64,000 nucleotides of DNA from DASYKT01 sp963718105 (lineage in GTDB: Bacteria > Acidobacteriota > Blastocatellia > Pyrinomonadales > Pyrinomonadaceae), in assembly GCA_963718105.1 (NCBI GenBank), contig OY970352.1:620001-684000 (forward strand), read 5' to 3'. The notes under the pieces were generated by a model. That model saw only the letters and a program-made list of their open reading frames with translations. It searched no databases and was not told where the DNA came from. Of this stretch, positions 1-8,917 are shown one piece after another (within the stretch, counting starts at the first letter, position 1; the number at the start of each line of letters is the position of its first letter). Position numbers and translations under genes: made by a program.

Positions 1-1380
1 GATAAACCCGGAGCGGAGACTTCGGCCAGCGGGGCCGGCGCGGAGCTCACGCGGGTTGGCGCGGTTTTGGGAACGCCGTTATATATGTCTCCTGAGCAGT
101 GCCGCGGAGAAAAACTGGATCAGCGCTCGGATATTTATTCGCTGGGAATAATCACCTATCAAATGCTGGGCGGCGACACGCCGTTTACCGGAAATTATTC
201 TGAGGTGATGCAGGCGCACAAAGACACGGCAGTCCCGCCGCTGCAAGCCAGAAAAGTTTCCCGCCGGGTAAAGAAAACGGTTATGTCAGCGCTGGCCAAA
301 GATCCCGAACAGCGTCCGCAAACGGCCGAGGCGTATGCCAGCATCCTTCGTTCTCATTCGGAAGGAATGGGGGCGCTGCTGAAAAAAGCCATTTCAATTT
401 ACGGCGAACATTTACCCAAATTCTTTTTGTTCTCATTTATTATCGGCTCGCCGTTCATTTTCCTTACTTTTCTGAAAGTCGCGATCCAGCTTCTCGGCCT
501 CTACGATGTGATCGATTACACGTTTTCAGGCTGGGTCGTGGGAACTATCGCGATAGTCAATTTTTTCGTGCAGATATTTTTCGGCGCGGTAGTGGTGGGA
601 GCTACTACCTGGATAGTGGCGCAAATATTAGCGATGCCTTTGCGCCCGATCAGCGTCCGCGCCGCCGCGCAAGAGGTGAAGAAAAAGTGGAAACCGCTGA
701 TCGTCGCCGTGACGATAAACACACTGATGGTTTCGGTCGGGATCGTTCTCTGTTTTTTCCCCGGTATCTGGCTGACCACGCGTAACATGCTGGTGGCGCC
801 GTCGATAATAATGGAAGGCATTTCCTGGCGGGAATCTTTCCGCCGTTCCAAGGCGCTGGTTTCACGCTCATACTTGACCGTGTTTGGGACCGTCCTGGTG
901 CTGCACGTAATTCCGATTTTTTTTGCAATGATCATTTCGCTCTCGATTACGGCGATAGTTCGCACCGGGGTAGATGCTTACGAAAAAAGGGCAGGCGTGG
1001 TGAAGCCGGCGCCCGATGAAAATAAGGACATCGGCATAAAGATCGATCCGAAAGGCGTTTCTATTACCGAAGACGAAAATCTCGATCCTGAAATTGCCAT
1101 ACAGATGGGCAAGTCGAAACTGCAGAAAACCGCCGGCGTCGTCAGCCAGGGCATTTTCGAGATCATCTGGGCGCCGATAGTGATCTTTATCACCTCTTTT
1201 ATCTCGGTGATCACGGCGCTGGTCTATTTCAAAACCCGGCAGGCCGGCGGAGAGTCGATGCAAGATCTGCTGAAGCAGTTTGAAGCCTCGGACCGCCCCC
1301 GCCGCAAGTGGCAGGAACGCATCCGGCATCGTCTGGTCGTCTCAGGCAGATCCGCCAGCAAATCTACCAGCAAGCCTTAA
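1..1380 (+). CDS. Serine/threonine protein kinase with polytopic membrane C-terminus (5' partial)
   Basis: The reading frame is open from the first base, so the gene starts outside the window. The visible N-terminus is the end of a kinase activation loop followed by the subdomain VIII motif GTPLYMSPEQC. Next come the DQRSDIYSLG segment (subdomain IX Asp) and a C-lobe with the Arg of DPEQRPQTAE. The ATP-binding lobe and the HRD and DFG motifs lie upstream and are not seen. After the kinase lobe there are about five to six hydrophobic segments, one rich in Phe/Ile/Val, another running through VGIVLCFFPGIWL. The tail is basic and Ser-rich and probably cytoplasmic. This is a Hanks-type kinase fused to a membrane domain, common in Acidobacteria. 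The membrane part, not a PASTA sensor, would supply the input or localisation; its ligand is unknown. Confidence 0.9.
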   Translation, partial: DKPGAETSASGAGAELTRVGAVLGTPLYMSPEQCRGEKLDQRSDIYSLGIITYQMLGGDTPFTGNYSEVMQAHKDTAVPPLQARKVSRRVKKTVMSALAKDPEQRPQTAEAYASILRSHSEGMGALLKKAISIYGEHLPKFFLFSFIIGSPFIFLTFLKVAIQLLGLYDVIDYTFSGWVVGTIAIVNFFVQIFFGAVVVGATTWIVAQILAMPLRPISVRAAAQEVKKKWKPLIVAVTINTLMVSVGIVLCFFPGIWLTTRNMLVAPSIIMEGISWRESFRRSKALVSRSYLTVFGTVLVLHVIPIFFAMIISLSITAIVRTGVDAYEKRAGVVKPAPDENKDIGIKIDPKGVSITEDENLDPEIAIQMGKSKLQKTAGVVSQGIFEIIWAPIVIFITSFISVITALVYFKTRQAGGESMQDLLKQFEASDRPRRKWQERIRHRLVVSGRSASKSTSKP

Positions 1381-1436
1381 GAGACAAACCTTAAGAGGCA
1401 AACCTTAAACGTAAAATGCTATTCTAATAGGCGAAT

Positions 1437-3257
1437 ATGCGGGTATGGTGCGTAATTTCGCTTCTCCTTTTTGTGCTGGCGGGGACTGATGCCGAGGCGC
1501 AGCGGCTGGAGCGTGAGTTTGAAGTGAAAGGCGCAGCGCAGATCTCGGTGGTAAATCTTTACGGGCGGGTCGCTGTTTTAGTAGATGAAACGCTGGAAAA
1601 CAAGGTGCTTGTGTCGGTCGATTCACCGCAGGAGATCGGCAAAGACGATATTTCATTCACCGCCGCGGGAAATAACCTCAGCATTCTTACTGCTCAGAAC
1701 CTCACGGGCCAAATTCTTACCGGTCAATTAAAAACAAAGAAACGGCTCGATATAGTGGTCAGGGCGCCGGCGCGTTCGCGGGTAAAGATAAAAACGCTAA
1801 GCGGCGAGGTGCAGCTTGGCGGAAACATTGCGTCCGCCGAAGTGGCGACCGATACCGGCACGATCTCAACGAACATTCCGCTCGACGCGGTCAAATACAC
1901 TTTTATCTGGCTGGGAGCACGGCCGAAATTTATGAGCGACGCGCGGCTGCCGGACCCGAAGGAAAAATCCGGCGGGCGGTTTGTCATCAGCGGCGAGGTC
2001 AGCCAGCCAGCCGCTGCTCCGAAAAAGAAGGTGGTAGATCCTGAGACACCCGGCGACAACCCCGGCGGCACCTCCGAAGGCCCGCAAGCGAAAAAAGCGC
2101 CGGAGGTAAGCAAGAATATCTCTCTGGACCTGCGTACGCAGCGCGGCGTCATTCTTTTTAACGTCGACCCTAAGGACATCCGCAGCGATCTGCGCGAGAG
2201 GGAATTGACGGAGGCCGCCAGAGGCATCATTCGCAGCGGCGACCCCGACATGACAGACGCGATAAGGATCGCCAGCCCGAAATTTTTTGGCGAATACGCC
2301 AAGACCCTCCCGCCGCGCCGCGCCAAACCTGAATTTGCGGAAACGGGCCGGACGGACGCGAACAGCACGGTGGCCCCATCCGGAGTAAAGCGGATAAATA
2401 TTCGCGTGACGGATGAATTCGGCCGGGCGGTGAGCGGGCTTAGCGCGAAGGATTTTACGATCCTGGAAAATAACCGCGAGACGGAAGTCTTAGACGTAAA
2501 GCCGTCGGTCGCGCCCTTTAATCTGGTGCTGCTGCTGGATGTTTCCGGCAGTGTCGAAGATTACATTGATTTTATCCGCAAGGCCGCGCGGAATTTTCTC
2601 GAGACCACGAGTGAAAAAGACCGCATCGCTATCGTGACTTTCCGTGACGACGTTAAGGTCCTGACAAATTTTACGACCGACAGAAGAAAGCTTTCCGAAA
2701 GCCTGGACACGTTCGAAGCGGGCGGCGGCACGGCTTATTATGACGCGCTGGCCTTTAGCCTGGTCGATACTCTAAAACCCTTCCAGGGGGACCGAACCGC
2801 GATCGTAATTCTTTCCGATGGTGACGACAATCGTTCTTTTCTGCCCTTTGACGCGTTGATCGACGGCATCGGCGAGAGCGGCGCGCTTATCTATCCTCTT
2901 TATGTGCCTTCGGAATTGATCGCCGCTTCGAAGACCGCGCCGGAAAATTCTTCAAGCGATCCGATCCGCACCAAATACCTGGGACTGACCACCCGCGCCG
3001 AAGGCGAAGGAGCGAGATTGGCCAAGGTTTCCGGCGGCGTATATTACCCGATCAGGCAATTGAGCGATCTGCAGAAAGCTTATGACGACGTGGTGCGGCA
3101 GCTTCGCACTTCTTATATGGTGACGTTTCGCTCGAATTTATCGCCCGACGAGGCCGGTACCGGAAAAACGTCTCCCCGCGTGCGGGTAAAAATGAACCGC
3201 GAAAATGTTTTCACCAGGCTGGGGCCGCTGGAAAATGTTTCGGGTATGGAAGAATAA
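1437..3257 (+). CDS. Secreted VWA-domain protein (VWFA-related, acidobacterial type)
   Basis: A 606-residue protein with a signal peptide (about residues 1-21). The N-terminal half resembles adhesin-like beta domains (ISVVNLYGRVAVLVDE). A Pro/Lys-rich linker near 190-230 follows. A von Willebrand factor A domain starts near residue 362. The MIDAS metal site is visible as D368-x-S370-x-S372 (LLLDVSGSVED), with a downstream Thr in GGGTAYYDAL and Asp in ILSDGDDN. The segment before the VWA domain (VTDEFGRAVSGLSAKDFTI) is the short beta lead-in typical of the VWFA-related family abundant in Acidobacteria. It probably acts in the periplasm or at the cell surface through metal-dependent protein binding; the partner is unknown. 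It begins 57 bp after the kinase gene on the same strand. Confidence 0.85.
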   Translation: MRVWCVISLLLFVLAGTDAEAQRLEREFEVKGAAQISVVNLYGRVAVLVDETLENKVLVSVDSPQEIGKDDISFTAAGNNLSILTAQNLTGQILTGQLKTKKRLDIVVRAPARSRVKIKTLSGEVQLGGNIASAEVATDTGTISTNIPLDAVKYTFIWLGARPKFMSDARLPDPKEKSGGRFVISGEVSQPAAAPKKKVVDPETPGDNPGGTSEGPQAKKAPEVSKNISLDLRTQRGVILFNVDPKDIRSDLRERELTEAARGIIRSGDPDMTDAIRIASPKFFGEYAKTLPPRRAKPEFAETGRTDANSTVAPSGVKRINIRVTDEFGRAVSGLSAKDFTILENNRETEVLDVKPSVAPFNLVLLLDVSGSVEDYIDFIRKAARNFLETTSEKDRIAIVTFRDDVKVLTNFTTDRRKLSESLDTFEAGGGTAYYDALAFSLVDTLKPFQGDRTAIVILSDGDDNRSFLPFDALIDGIGESGALIYPLYVPSELIAASKTAPENSSSDPIRTKYLGLTTRAEGEGARLAKVSGGVYYPIRQLSDLQKAYDDVVRQLRTSYMVTFRSNLSPDEAGTGKTSPRVRVKMNRENVFTRLGPLENVSGMEE

Positions 3258-3423
3258 ATTGACGCGGATTAATTGTTAGGGGCAAAGAAATCTGGCAAGT
3301 TGATCTATCTCGAGGTCGGGAAGGGCCGCTTGCGCCCGCCCCCGTATTATATTGGTTAGCTAAATAAAGAAATAAACCTTAAGGCAGCGGGTGCAAGCAA
3401 CCCTTCCCGACCCTGAGGTAATT

Positions 3424-4839
3424 ATGGAAAACTTTTCACTTCTAAACTCACTTTTCGATAAAGAAGAACGCCGCCCGTGGAGCGTGACCGAACTCAACGC
3501 GCGGGTCAAGGGCGAAGTGGAGCGCTCTTTTGCCTCGGTGTGGGTGGAAGGCGAGATCACGAGTTTTTCGGAGGCGAGTTCGGGCCACTGGTATTTCAAT
3601 TTGAACGACGGCCTCTCCCAGGTGCGCGCTGTTTGTTTTCGCAATTCAAATTTTCGCGTGCGTTTTAAACCGGAGAACGGGTTACACGTGCGCGTGCGCG
3701 GAAGCCTGACGGTCTATGAAAAAAAGGGCGAGTATCAGTTGATCGCCGAATCGATCGAGCCGGTTGGCGAAGGCGCTCTGCGCGTGGCGTTTGAGCAGAT
3801 AAAAGCTTTGCTTGAACAGGAAGGGCTGTTCGACCCGGAACGAAAACGCCGCCTGCCGCTGTTTCCGCATCGCGTCGGTGTAGTTACCTCGCCCGGCGGA
3901 GCGGTCATCCATGACATCATCAATGTATTAACGCGTCGGACGCGCAGCGTGAGCGTGGTCCTGATCCCGGCGCGGGTGCAGGGCGAGTACGCCGGAGAGC
4001 AGATTGCCGATGCCATCGCCATGGCAAATCATTTTAATGAGCGCGCGGCAAAAGAAAACAAGGGTGAGAAAAACAAGTTCGATGTGCTGATCGTGGCGCG
4101 GGGCGGCGGCGCTGCCGAAGACCTGTGGGCGTTTAATGAAGAGCGGGTTGCGCGGGCGATCTACGGTTCAAAAATTCCGGTGATCTCCGCCGTCGGGCAT
4201 GAAACCGATCTGACCATTGCCGATATGGTGGCCGATCTGCGCGCGCCCACGCCATCGGCGGCGGCGGAATTGGTCGCCGCGCACGAAGCGCAATTGGAAA
4301 ATTATATTATCGAGCGGCAAAGAAATTTATCAAAACTCATCTCGTGGAAGCTGGCCGAAGGGAAAAATGATCTCCAGAGGCTAAGCACTTCCTATGCTTT
4401 TATGCGCTTTCCGCAAAATGTAAAAGCTTTGCTGGGTGATATTGAAGACTCGCGTAATCGGCTGAGCGTAAATTTGCGGAACATTCTGCGGCAAAGCAAT
4501 CGTACATTTGATGAAGCCAGGCGGCGGCTATCGCCGGTCCAGATGATGGCAAAGGTAAATGAAAATCGCGGCCGGCTGCAAAACCTGGCCGATAAGGGCG
4601 CTGCCGCGGCCGGGAAAAGGATCGCCGGCTCCGCCGAAAAATTAAAGATCGGCATGGCCGCGCTCGATGCGCTCTCGCCCTTAAATGTTTTAGGCCGCGG
4701 ATATTCCATCGCTTATGGTGAAGAGGGAAATGTTTTGCGGGAAGCGGAAACGGTTTCTGTGGACGAGACGGTGAAGGTGCGGTTATCAAAAGGGAAGTTC
4801 GAGGCAAAAGTTACGAAGATAGAAACGGACGGCGGATAA
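3424..4839 (+). CDS. xseA: Exodeoxyribonuclease VII large subunit
   Basis: XseA is the catalytic subunit of ExoVII, which degrades single-stranded DNA in both directions together with XseB. The protein has the family layout: N-terminal OB fold (about residues 20-110, WSVTELNARVKGEVERSF and ASSGHWYFNLND), then the catalytic domain with VGVVTSPGGAVIHDI, LIVARGGGAAEDLWAFN, ISAVGHETDLTIADMVAD and RAPTPSAAAEL, then a long helical region and the C-terminal LNVLGRGYSIAY motif. I place the start at ATG 3424 because GAGG lies 7 nt upstream; an in-frame GTG at 3391 is less likely. xseB lies 1.1 kb downstream, separated by one unrelated gene. The last bases of xseA are duplicated in tandem downstream. 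Confidence 0.95.
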   Translation: MENFSLLNSLFDKEERRPWSVTELNARVKGEVERSFASVWVEGEITSFSEASSGHWYFNLNDGLSQVRAVCFRNSNFRVRFKPENGLHVRVRGSLTVYEKKGEYQLIAESIEPVGEGALRVAFEQIKALLEQEGLFDPERKRRLPLFPHRVGVVTSPGGAVIHDIINVLTRRTRSVSVVLIPARVQGEYAGEQIADAIAMANHFNERAAKENKGEKNKFDVLIVARGGGAAEDLWAFNEERVARAIYGSKIPVISAVGHETDLTIADMVADLRAPTPSAAAELVAAHEAQLENYIIERQRNLSKLISWKLAEGKNDLQRLSTSYAFMRFPQNVKALLGDIEDSRNRLSVNLRNILRQSNRTFDEARRRLSPVQMMAKVNENRGRLQNLADKGAAAAGKRIAGSAEKLKIGMAALDALSPLNVLGRGYSIAYGEEGNVLREAETVSVDETVKVRLSKGKFEAKVTKIETDGG

Positions 4840-5011
4840 TGCTGCGAGAACCACCCCGTCATCCGAAGCGGATGCCACCCCTCCTTTGTAAGGAGAAGAG
4901 CTTTGTTCGAGGCAAGGTTACGAGGATAGAAACGGACGGCGGATAATGCTGCAAGAACCACCCCGTCATCCGAAGCGGATGCCACCCCTCCTTTGTAAGG
5001 AGGGGAGCTTT
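4797..5011 (+). repeat. ~107-bp tandem duplication including the 3' end of xseA
   Basis: Two head-to-tail copies (about 4797-4904 and 4905-5011) share GTTCGAGGCAA, GATAGAAACGGACGGCGGAT, the CACCCCGTCATCC stretch and CTCCTTTGTAAGGAG, with a handful of substitutions and one small deletion. The first copy holds the real xseA stop (TAA 4837-4839); the second is a dead copy of the coding tail. Each copy ends in a small palindrome, perfect in copy 2 (CCCCTCCTT-TGT-AAGGAGGGG), which may be a repeat element of its own or a weak hairpin. Confidence 0.85.
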
Positions 5012-5116
5012 GAGACAAGCTGAAGCTTGAACTCTGAACCGTTTTGCGGCTTTGATTCGACAGTTAAATTGATGATAATAGCAGTGCTTTGCATGAGGGT
5101 TTTTAAGCAATAAAAG

Positions 5117-5872
5117 ATGTCACGAATAGTTGTAGATCTCGACAAAGTTGAAAATAAGAAAAGTTTTGTTTCGGCGGGGGCGGAAACACTGACGGAAAAT
5201 ACCGGTAAAAGGCGCAGCGTCTGGCGCACGATACTTAAAACCGTTGTGCTGACACTTCTGGCGGTCGTCGTGATAGGCGGGATCGCCGGATATTTTTACT
5301 GGCAAAACTATAAAAAAACGCCGGCGTATTCGCTGGCCCTGGCGGTCGACGCCGCGCGCAGAGATGACAAGGCCGCGCTGGGCAAACTGGTCGACACGGA
5401 CAAAATAGTAGATGCTTTTGTGCCGCAGATAACGGATAAGGCGGTCGAACTTTACGGGCGCGGGTTTCCGCCGGAGCTGATCCAGAAAATGGCGCGCGTG
5501 GCCGCGCCGCTCCTGCCGGCCGTGAAGGACCGGGCCCGGGCGGAACTTCCGCGGGTGATCAGGGAAAAAACGAAAAAGGCGGAAAACGTGCCGTTCTTTC
5601 TGGTCGCGTTGGGCGCTTCGCAGGCGCTGGAGATCCGGGAAGAAAATGGCACCGCGTGGGTGAAAAGCACCATGCCGGACCGTCCGCTGGAATTGAAAAT
5701 GCAAAAGAACGGCGACGTTTGGCAGATCGTCGAAGTAAAAGACGATGAGCTGGCGCGAAAGGTCGCGGAGCAGATCGGCCAGCAGATAATATCGGCGGCA
5801 ACCGGCGGCAGAACGGACGGTATCCCGAATCTGAATGAGCTGTTAAAACAGGCGGAAAATGTATTGAGATAG
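5117..5872 (+). CDS. DUF2939-like membrane-anchored protein
   Basis: A 251-residue protein with a short N-terminal cytoplasmic segment, one strong transmembrane helix at about residues 38-62 (TILKTVVLTLLAVVVIGGIAGYFYW) and an extracytoplasmic domain. The segment after the helix, SLALAVDAARRDDKAALGKLVD, matches the opening of DUF2939-type domains, in which a small helical module carries a conserved Asp and a later beta hairpin (TAWVKSTMPDRPLELKMQKNGDVWQIVEV). Function is unknown. It lies between xseA and xseB on the same strand, so it is probably co-transcribed with them, but nothing links it to ExoVII mechanistically. Confidence 0.7.
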   Translation: MSRIVVDLDKVENKKSFVSAGAETLTENTGKRRSVWRTILKTVVLTLLAVVVIGGIAGYFYWQNYKKTPAYSLALAVDAARRDDKAALGKLVDTDKIVDAFVPQITDKAVELYGRGFPPELIQKMARVAAPLLPAVKDRARAELPRVIREKTKKAENVPFFLVALGASQALEIREENGTAWVKSTMPDRPLELKMQKNGDVWQIVEVKDDELARKVAEQIGQQIISAATGGRTDGIPNLNELLKQAENVLR

Positions 5873-5916
5873 GCACTTTGATATTTATGCCTTCTAATGA
5901 GCACGCTCCATAATTT

Positions 5917-6228
5917 ATGAGTCAAAAAAAGCAAAGTTTTGAAGATTCGCTGGCTGAACTCGAAAAGATTGTCACAAAACTGGAAGAAGGCGATCTGCCG
6001 CTCGAGGAAAGCCTGGAGCTTTTTGAAAAAGGCGTCGGCCTTTCGCGCGAATGCCAGGAGAGATTAAGCCGCGCCGAGCGCCGGATAGAGGTTTTATTAA
6101 AAGATCAAAGAGGCGAGTCGGTGCTGGAAACTTTGGATGGCCAAAGAATAGAATCCGTCGAGGTCGTGAGCAGCAAAGTGATCACCTTTAAAGATGACGA
6201 AGACGAGGATGACGATATACCTTTTTAA
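5917..6228 (+). CDS. xseB: Exodeoxyribonuclease VII small subunit
   Basis: A 103-residue protein. The core SFEDSLAELEKIVTKLEEGD followed by LPLEESLELFEKGV and LSRECQERLSRAERRIEVLL is the diagnostic two-helix XseB fold that packs along the helical arm of XseA. The family is usually about 60-85 residues. This one adds an acidic tail ending DDEDEDDDIPF, a frequent extension. It sits downstream of xseA and 105 bp upstream of ispA; xseB-ispA adjacency is widespread in bacteria. Confidence 0.95.
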   Translation: MSQKKQSFEDSLAELEKIVTKLEEGDLPLEESLELFEKGVGLSRECQERLSRAERRIEVLLKDQRGESVLETLDGQRIESVEVVSSKVITFKDDEDEDDDIPF

Positions 6229-6230
6229 GT

Positions 6231-6323
6231 CTTCGATCGCCCATTCGGAATAGATGATAACTGATAGATGACAGATAATAGATCGAAATCTTTCAGTTAT
6301 CATCTATTCCGATAGTTATTTTA
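6231..6323. repeat. Dispersed palindromic repeat, copy 1
   Basis: A 19-bp perfect inverted repeat, CGGAATAGATGATAACTGA (6246-6264) and its complement (6293-6311), encloses 28 bases. It fills the xseB-ispA gap. A diverged copy lies at 19637-19731 with the same flank (CTTCG..C.CATTCGGAATAGATGATAAC) and the same right end (ATAGTTATTT), so this is a repeat family and not merely a terminator. There is no long T tract. Confidence 0.8.
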
Positions 6324-6333
6324 TTAAGTTTGG

Positions 6334-7236
6334 TTGAGTATCATTAAAGAAACAAACCTCAAACAATTCATTACGACCGTCCGTGAGCTGGTAGAAAAGA
6401 AACTGGACGAGATCGCCCCGTCTTTACAGATTGAACCAATTCGGCTGCACGAAGCGGTGCGGTGGAGCCTTTTGGGCGGCGGCAAGCGTTTTCGCCCGGT
6501 GCTGATGCTGGCGGTGGGACAAACGTTTGGCTGCGGGCCGGAGCGCTTGCTGTGCTCCGCGGCGGCGATCGAAATGATCCATACTTATTCGCTGATCCAT
6601 GACGATCTGCCGGCGATGGATGACGACGACCTGCGGCGCGGACGCGAAACCTGCCACAAAAAATTCGACGAGGCGACGGCCATACTGGCCGGTGACGTTT
6701 TGCAGGCACTCGCTTTTCAAGCTGTATCCGAGGACGCAGCGCTTTCGGCCGATATTCGAATTCGGCTGATCTCGGAAATTTCACGGGCCTGCGGAACGCC
6801 GCGGGGAATGGTGGCCGGACAGGCGCTCGACCTGGCGGCGGAGGGCAGGGAAATAAGCGGGGAAGAATTGGAAAATATTCACCGCAGCAAAACCGGCGCG
6901 CTGATCCGGGCGGCGGCACGCTGCAGCGCGATCATCGCCGGCGCCGAAGGAAATGAGATCGATGCGGTCTCTGAATACGCATCGTCGCTGGGACTGCTTT
7001 TTCAGATCACTGACGATCTGCTTGATGTAACGGCGCCCGCCGAAACGCTCGGTAAAACACCGGGCAAAGACAAAAAAGCCGGAAAGATCACCTATGTCTC
7101 GGTTTACGGGCTGGAAGAAGCCGGTAGAAAAGCCGGGCAGGCTTTTGAAGATGCCTGCCGGAAACTGGACCTGCTAAACCGGGATACCGCCCTGCTGCGT
7201 GAGATCGCTGAATTCGTTTTGCGGCGAAACAATTAG
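6334..7236 (+). CDS. ispA: Short-chain isoprenyl diphosphate synthase (farnesyl/geranylgeranyl type)
   Basis: The enzyme condenses isopentenyl diphosphate with allylic diphosphates to give C15 (or C20) isoprenyl diphosphate for quinones, undecaprenyl carriers and terpenoids. Visible motifs: GGGKRFRPVL (48-57, IPP binding), the first Asp-rich motif DDLPAMDDDDLRRG (90-103), CGTPRGMVAGQALDLA, the second Asp-rich motif LFQITDDLLDV, and TLGKTPGKDKKAGKITYV near the C-terminus, which is characteristic of IspA-type synthases. At 300 residues it has normal family length. The start is TTG 6334; there is no closer ATG, and the N-terminus matches the family from this point. It follows xseB, the usual arrangement. 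Confidence 0.92.
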   Translation: MSIIKETNLKQFITTVRELVEKKLDEIAPSLQIEPIRLHEAVRWSLLGGGKRFRPVLMLAVGQTFGCGPERLLCSAAAIEMIHTYSLIHDDLPAMDDDDLRRGRETCHKKFDEATAILAGDVLQALAFQAVSEDAALSADIRIRLISEISRACGTPRGMVAGQALDLAAEGREISGEELENIHRSKTGALIRAAARCSAIIAGAEGNEIDAVSEYASSLGLLFQITDDLLDVTAPAETLGKTPGKDKKAGKITYVSVYGLEEAGRKAGQAFEDACRKLDLLNRDTALLREIAEFVLRRNN

Positions 7237-7264
7237 CAGGCCGTTTTTTACATTTCAAATTTTA

Positions 7265-7870
7265 ATGACCAACCCCAGCGTCAAACCGGCATTCTCGCCT
7301 ATCTTAACCGGCATACCTTTCTCATTGACCACTACCCGGCTTCTCATCGCGCCGGCCATCGTCATCCTGGCGGCAATGAACGCACCGCGTTTAATTTTTG
7401 TTTTACTGATCGCAATATCGTTTTTAACCGATTGGCTGGACGGCGTTGTCGCCAGGCGTCTGGGTATCGCTACGGTCTTTCTGCGGCGCTACGACATAGT
7501 GGCGGATCTGAGCTTTTATTTTGCGGTGTTGGCGGCGGCTTGCCTGCTGGAATTCGACACCGTTTGGTTGTACAAAGAACAATTTATTTTGCTGCTTCTG
7601 CTGGAAATATCCTGCCAGATATTTCATTTCTTTCGCTTCCGGGCCTTTACGGCAACCCACTCTTACTTATGTAAGTTTTGGACGATATTTTTGGCCTCCG
7701 CCGCGATCGGCATTTTAGGGTTTAGTATGGGCAGCCCTTTTTTACAACTAATGTTTTGGGCCGGCTATCTGGCTTATGCCGATGTGCTGCTGATAATTCT
7801 TTTCGCGGAGAAAGTTCCGATCGACGTCATCAGCGCATATCATGTCCGGCGCGCCGCCAAGGGAAAATAA
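7265..7870 (+). CDS. CDP-alcohol phosphatidyltransferase family membrane protein
   Basis: About 201 residues with several transmembrane helices. The family signature D-x2-D-G-x2-A-R-x8-G-x3-D-x3-D is recognisable as DWLDGVVARRLGIATVF followed by LRRYDIVAD. The four Asp and the DG..AR pattern are present, but the second conserved Gly is replaced by Leu. Such enzymes transfer a phosphatidyl or similar phospho-alcohol group from a CDP-linked donor to an acceptor alcohol in the inner membrane. I chose ATG 7265; an upstream in-frame start at 7199 would overlap ispA. The gene lies between ispA and the exosortase gene and could serve either lipid synthesis or the exopolysaccharide locus. Confidence 0.8.
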   Translation: MTNPSVKPAFSPILTGIPFSLTTTRLLIAPAIVILAAMNAPRLIFVLLIAISFLTDWLDGVVARRLGIATVFLRRYDIVADLSFYFAVLAAACLLEFDTVWLYKEQFILLLLLEISCQIFHFFRFRAFTATHSYLCKFWTIFLASAAIGILGFSMGSPFLQLMFWAGYLAYADVLLIILFAEKVPIDVISAYHVRRAAKGK

Positions 7871-7951
7871 ACAGATCGTATGACGTGGGATCGTTTACTT
7901 TAAAAAAGCCGCCGTCGCGGAAGCAGCGGTTCATTCCTACTTTATTTATAA

Positions 7952-8917
7952 ATGATAGCGGCTTGTTCGCTGTCTTCTATGGAAAACTCCACCTTTCAGC
8001 AGCACAAAATATTTCCGAGCTACCTGTGGCAGGCGGGTGCGTTTGCGCTGGCACTGGGATTTTTGTATTTTTCGGTGCTGATGAAACTGGGCCGCGATTG
8101 GTGGTTCGAAGAAAACTATTCGCACGGATTGCTGATCCCGTTTCTGCTTGCTTATATCATCTGGATCGAGTTTGATAATTTAAAGGCCTATATCGAGAAA
8201 CCTGCGGTTTGGCTGGGCGGCGCGGCAATTTCCCTGGCCCTGCTGATGCTGGTAGCGGGAACGCTCGGCGCGGAACTTTATGCGCAGCGGCTTTCACTCC
8301 TCTTAATTCTCGCCGGGATCGTTGTTTATTTCTGGGGCCAAAAAGTTTTGCAGTTGCTGGCGGTACCATTTTTACTGCTGTTTCTGGCGATACCTATCCC
8401 CAGCATCATTTTTAACCAGATTGCTTTTCCGCTGCAGACGGTCGCCTCCAAGCTGGCCATCTGGGGGATAAAGGTGCTGGAAATCCCATCGGTAAGAGAA
8501 GGAAATATCATCGAGATCCTGCCCAAAGGCGCGATGAGCACCGTCAAGCTCGAGGTAGTCGAAGCCTGCAGCGGTATTCGTTCGCTGATGACACTGGTTA
8601 CGATAGCGCTGGTCCTGGGTTATTTTACGCGGCGTAATAAACAGGTTGGCAGCTTATTTTCCTATCTAAAAGACCTCGACGTTTGGCGTATCCTGATCCT
8701 GATGGTTTCGGCGGTGCCGATCGCCATCGTGACCAATGCCGCGCGCGTGGCCTTTACGGGGTGGCTGACATATTCCTACGGACGCCAATCGGCCGAAGGC
8801 TTTTCGCATAATTTTGCCGGGTGGCTGGTGTACCTGGCCGCCATCTTGATGCTTTTAGCGATCAATTGGCTGTTGAATTTCAGTTTCGGACTCTGGACGA
8901 AAAAACGCTATGCTTAA
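7952..8917 (+). CDS. Exosortase (EpsH/Xrt family transpeptidase-like)
   Basis: A polytopic inner-membrane protein of 321 residues with about eight hydrophobic segments. The three invariant exosortase residues are present: Cys206 in VVEACSGIRSLMTL, Arg265 in TNAARVAFTGW and His286 in GFSHNFAGWLVY. The N-terminal NYSHGLLIPFL segment is also typical. Exosortases process proteins with C-terminal PEP-CTERM-like sorting tails and are co-located with exopolysaccharide genes, as here. An alternative start is ATG 7979 (MENSTFQQ); neither has a clear ribosome-binding site. The 3' end overlaps the EpsI-like gene by 8 bp, which indicates translational coupling. Confidence 0.93.
   Translation: MIAACSLSSMENSTFQQHKIFPSYLWQAGAFALALGFLYFSVLMKLGRDWWFEENYSHGLLIPFLLAYIIWIEFDNLKAYIEKPAVWLGGAAISLALLMLVAGTLGAELYAQRLSLLLILAGIVVYFWGQKVLQLLAVPFLLLFLAIPIPSIIFNQIAFPLQTVASKLAIWGIKVLEIPSVREGNIIEILPKGAMSTVKLEVVEACSGIRSLMTLVTIALVLGYFTRRNKQVGSLFSYLKDLDVWRILILMVSAVPIAIVTNAARVAFTGWLTYSYGRQSAEGFSHNFAGWLVYLAAILMLLAINWLLNFSFGLWTKKRYA

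Noticed and set aside
1724..2368. 214-codon minus-strand open frame opposite the VWA gene
   Set aside because: No ribosome-binding site or domain; the + strand gene has a signal peptide and MIDAS motif.
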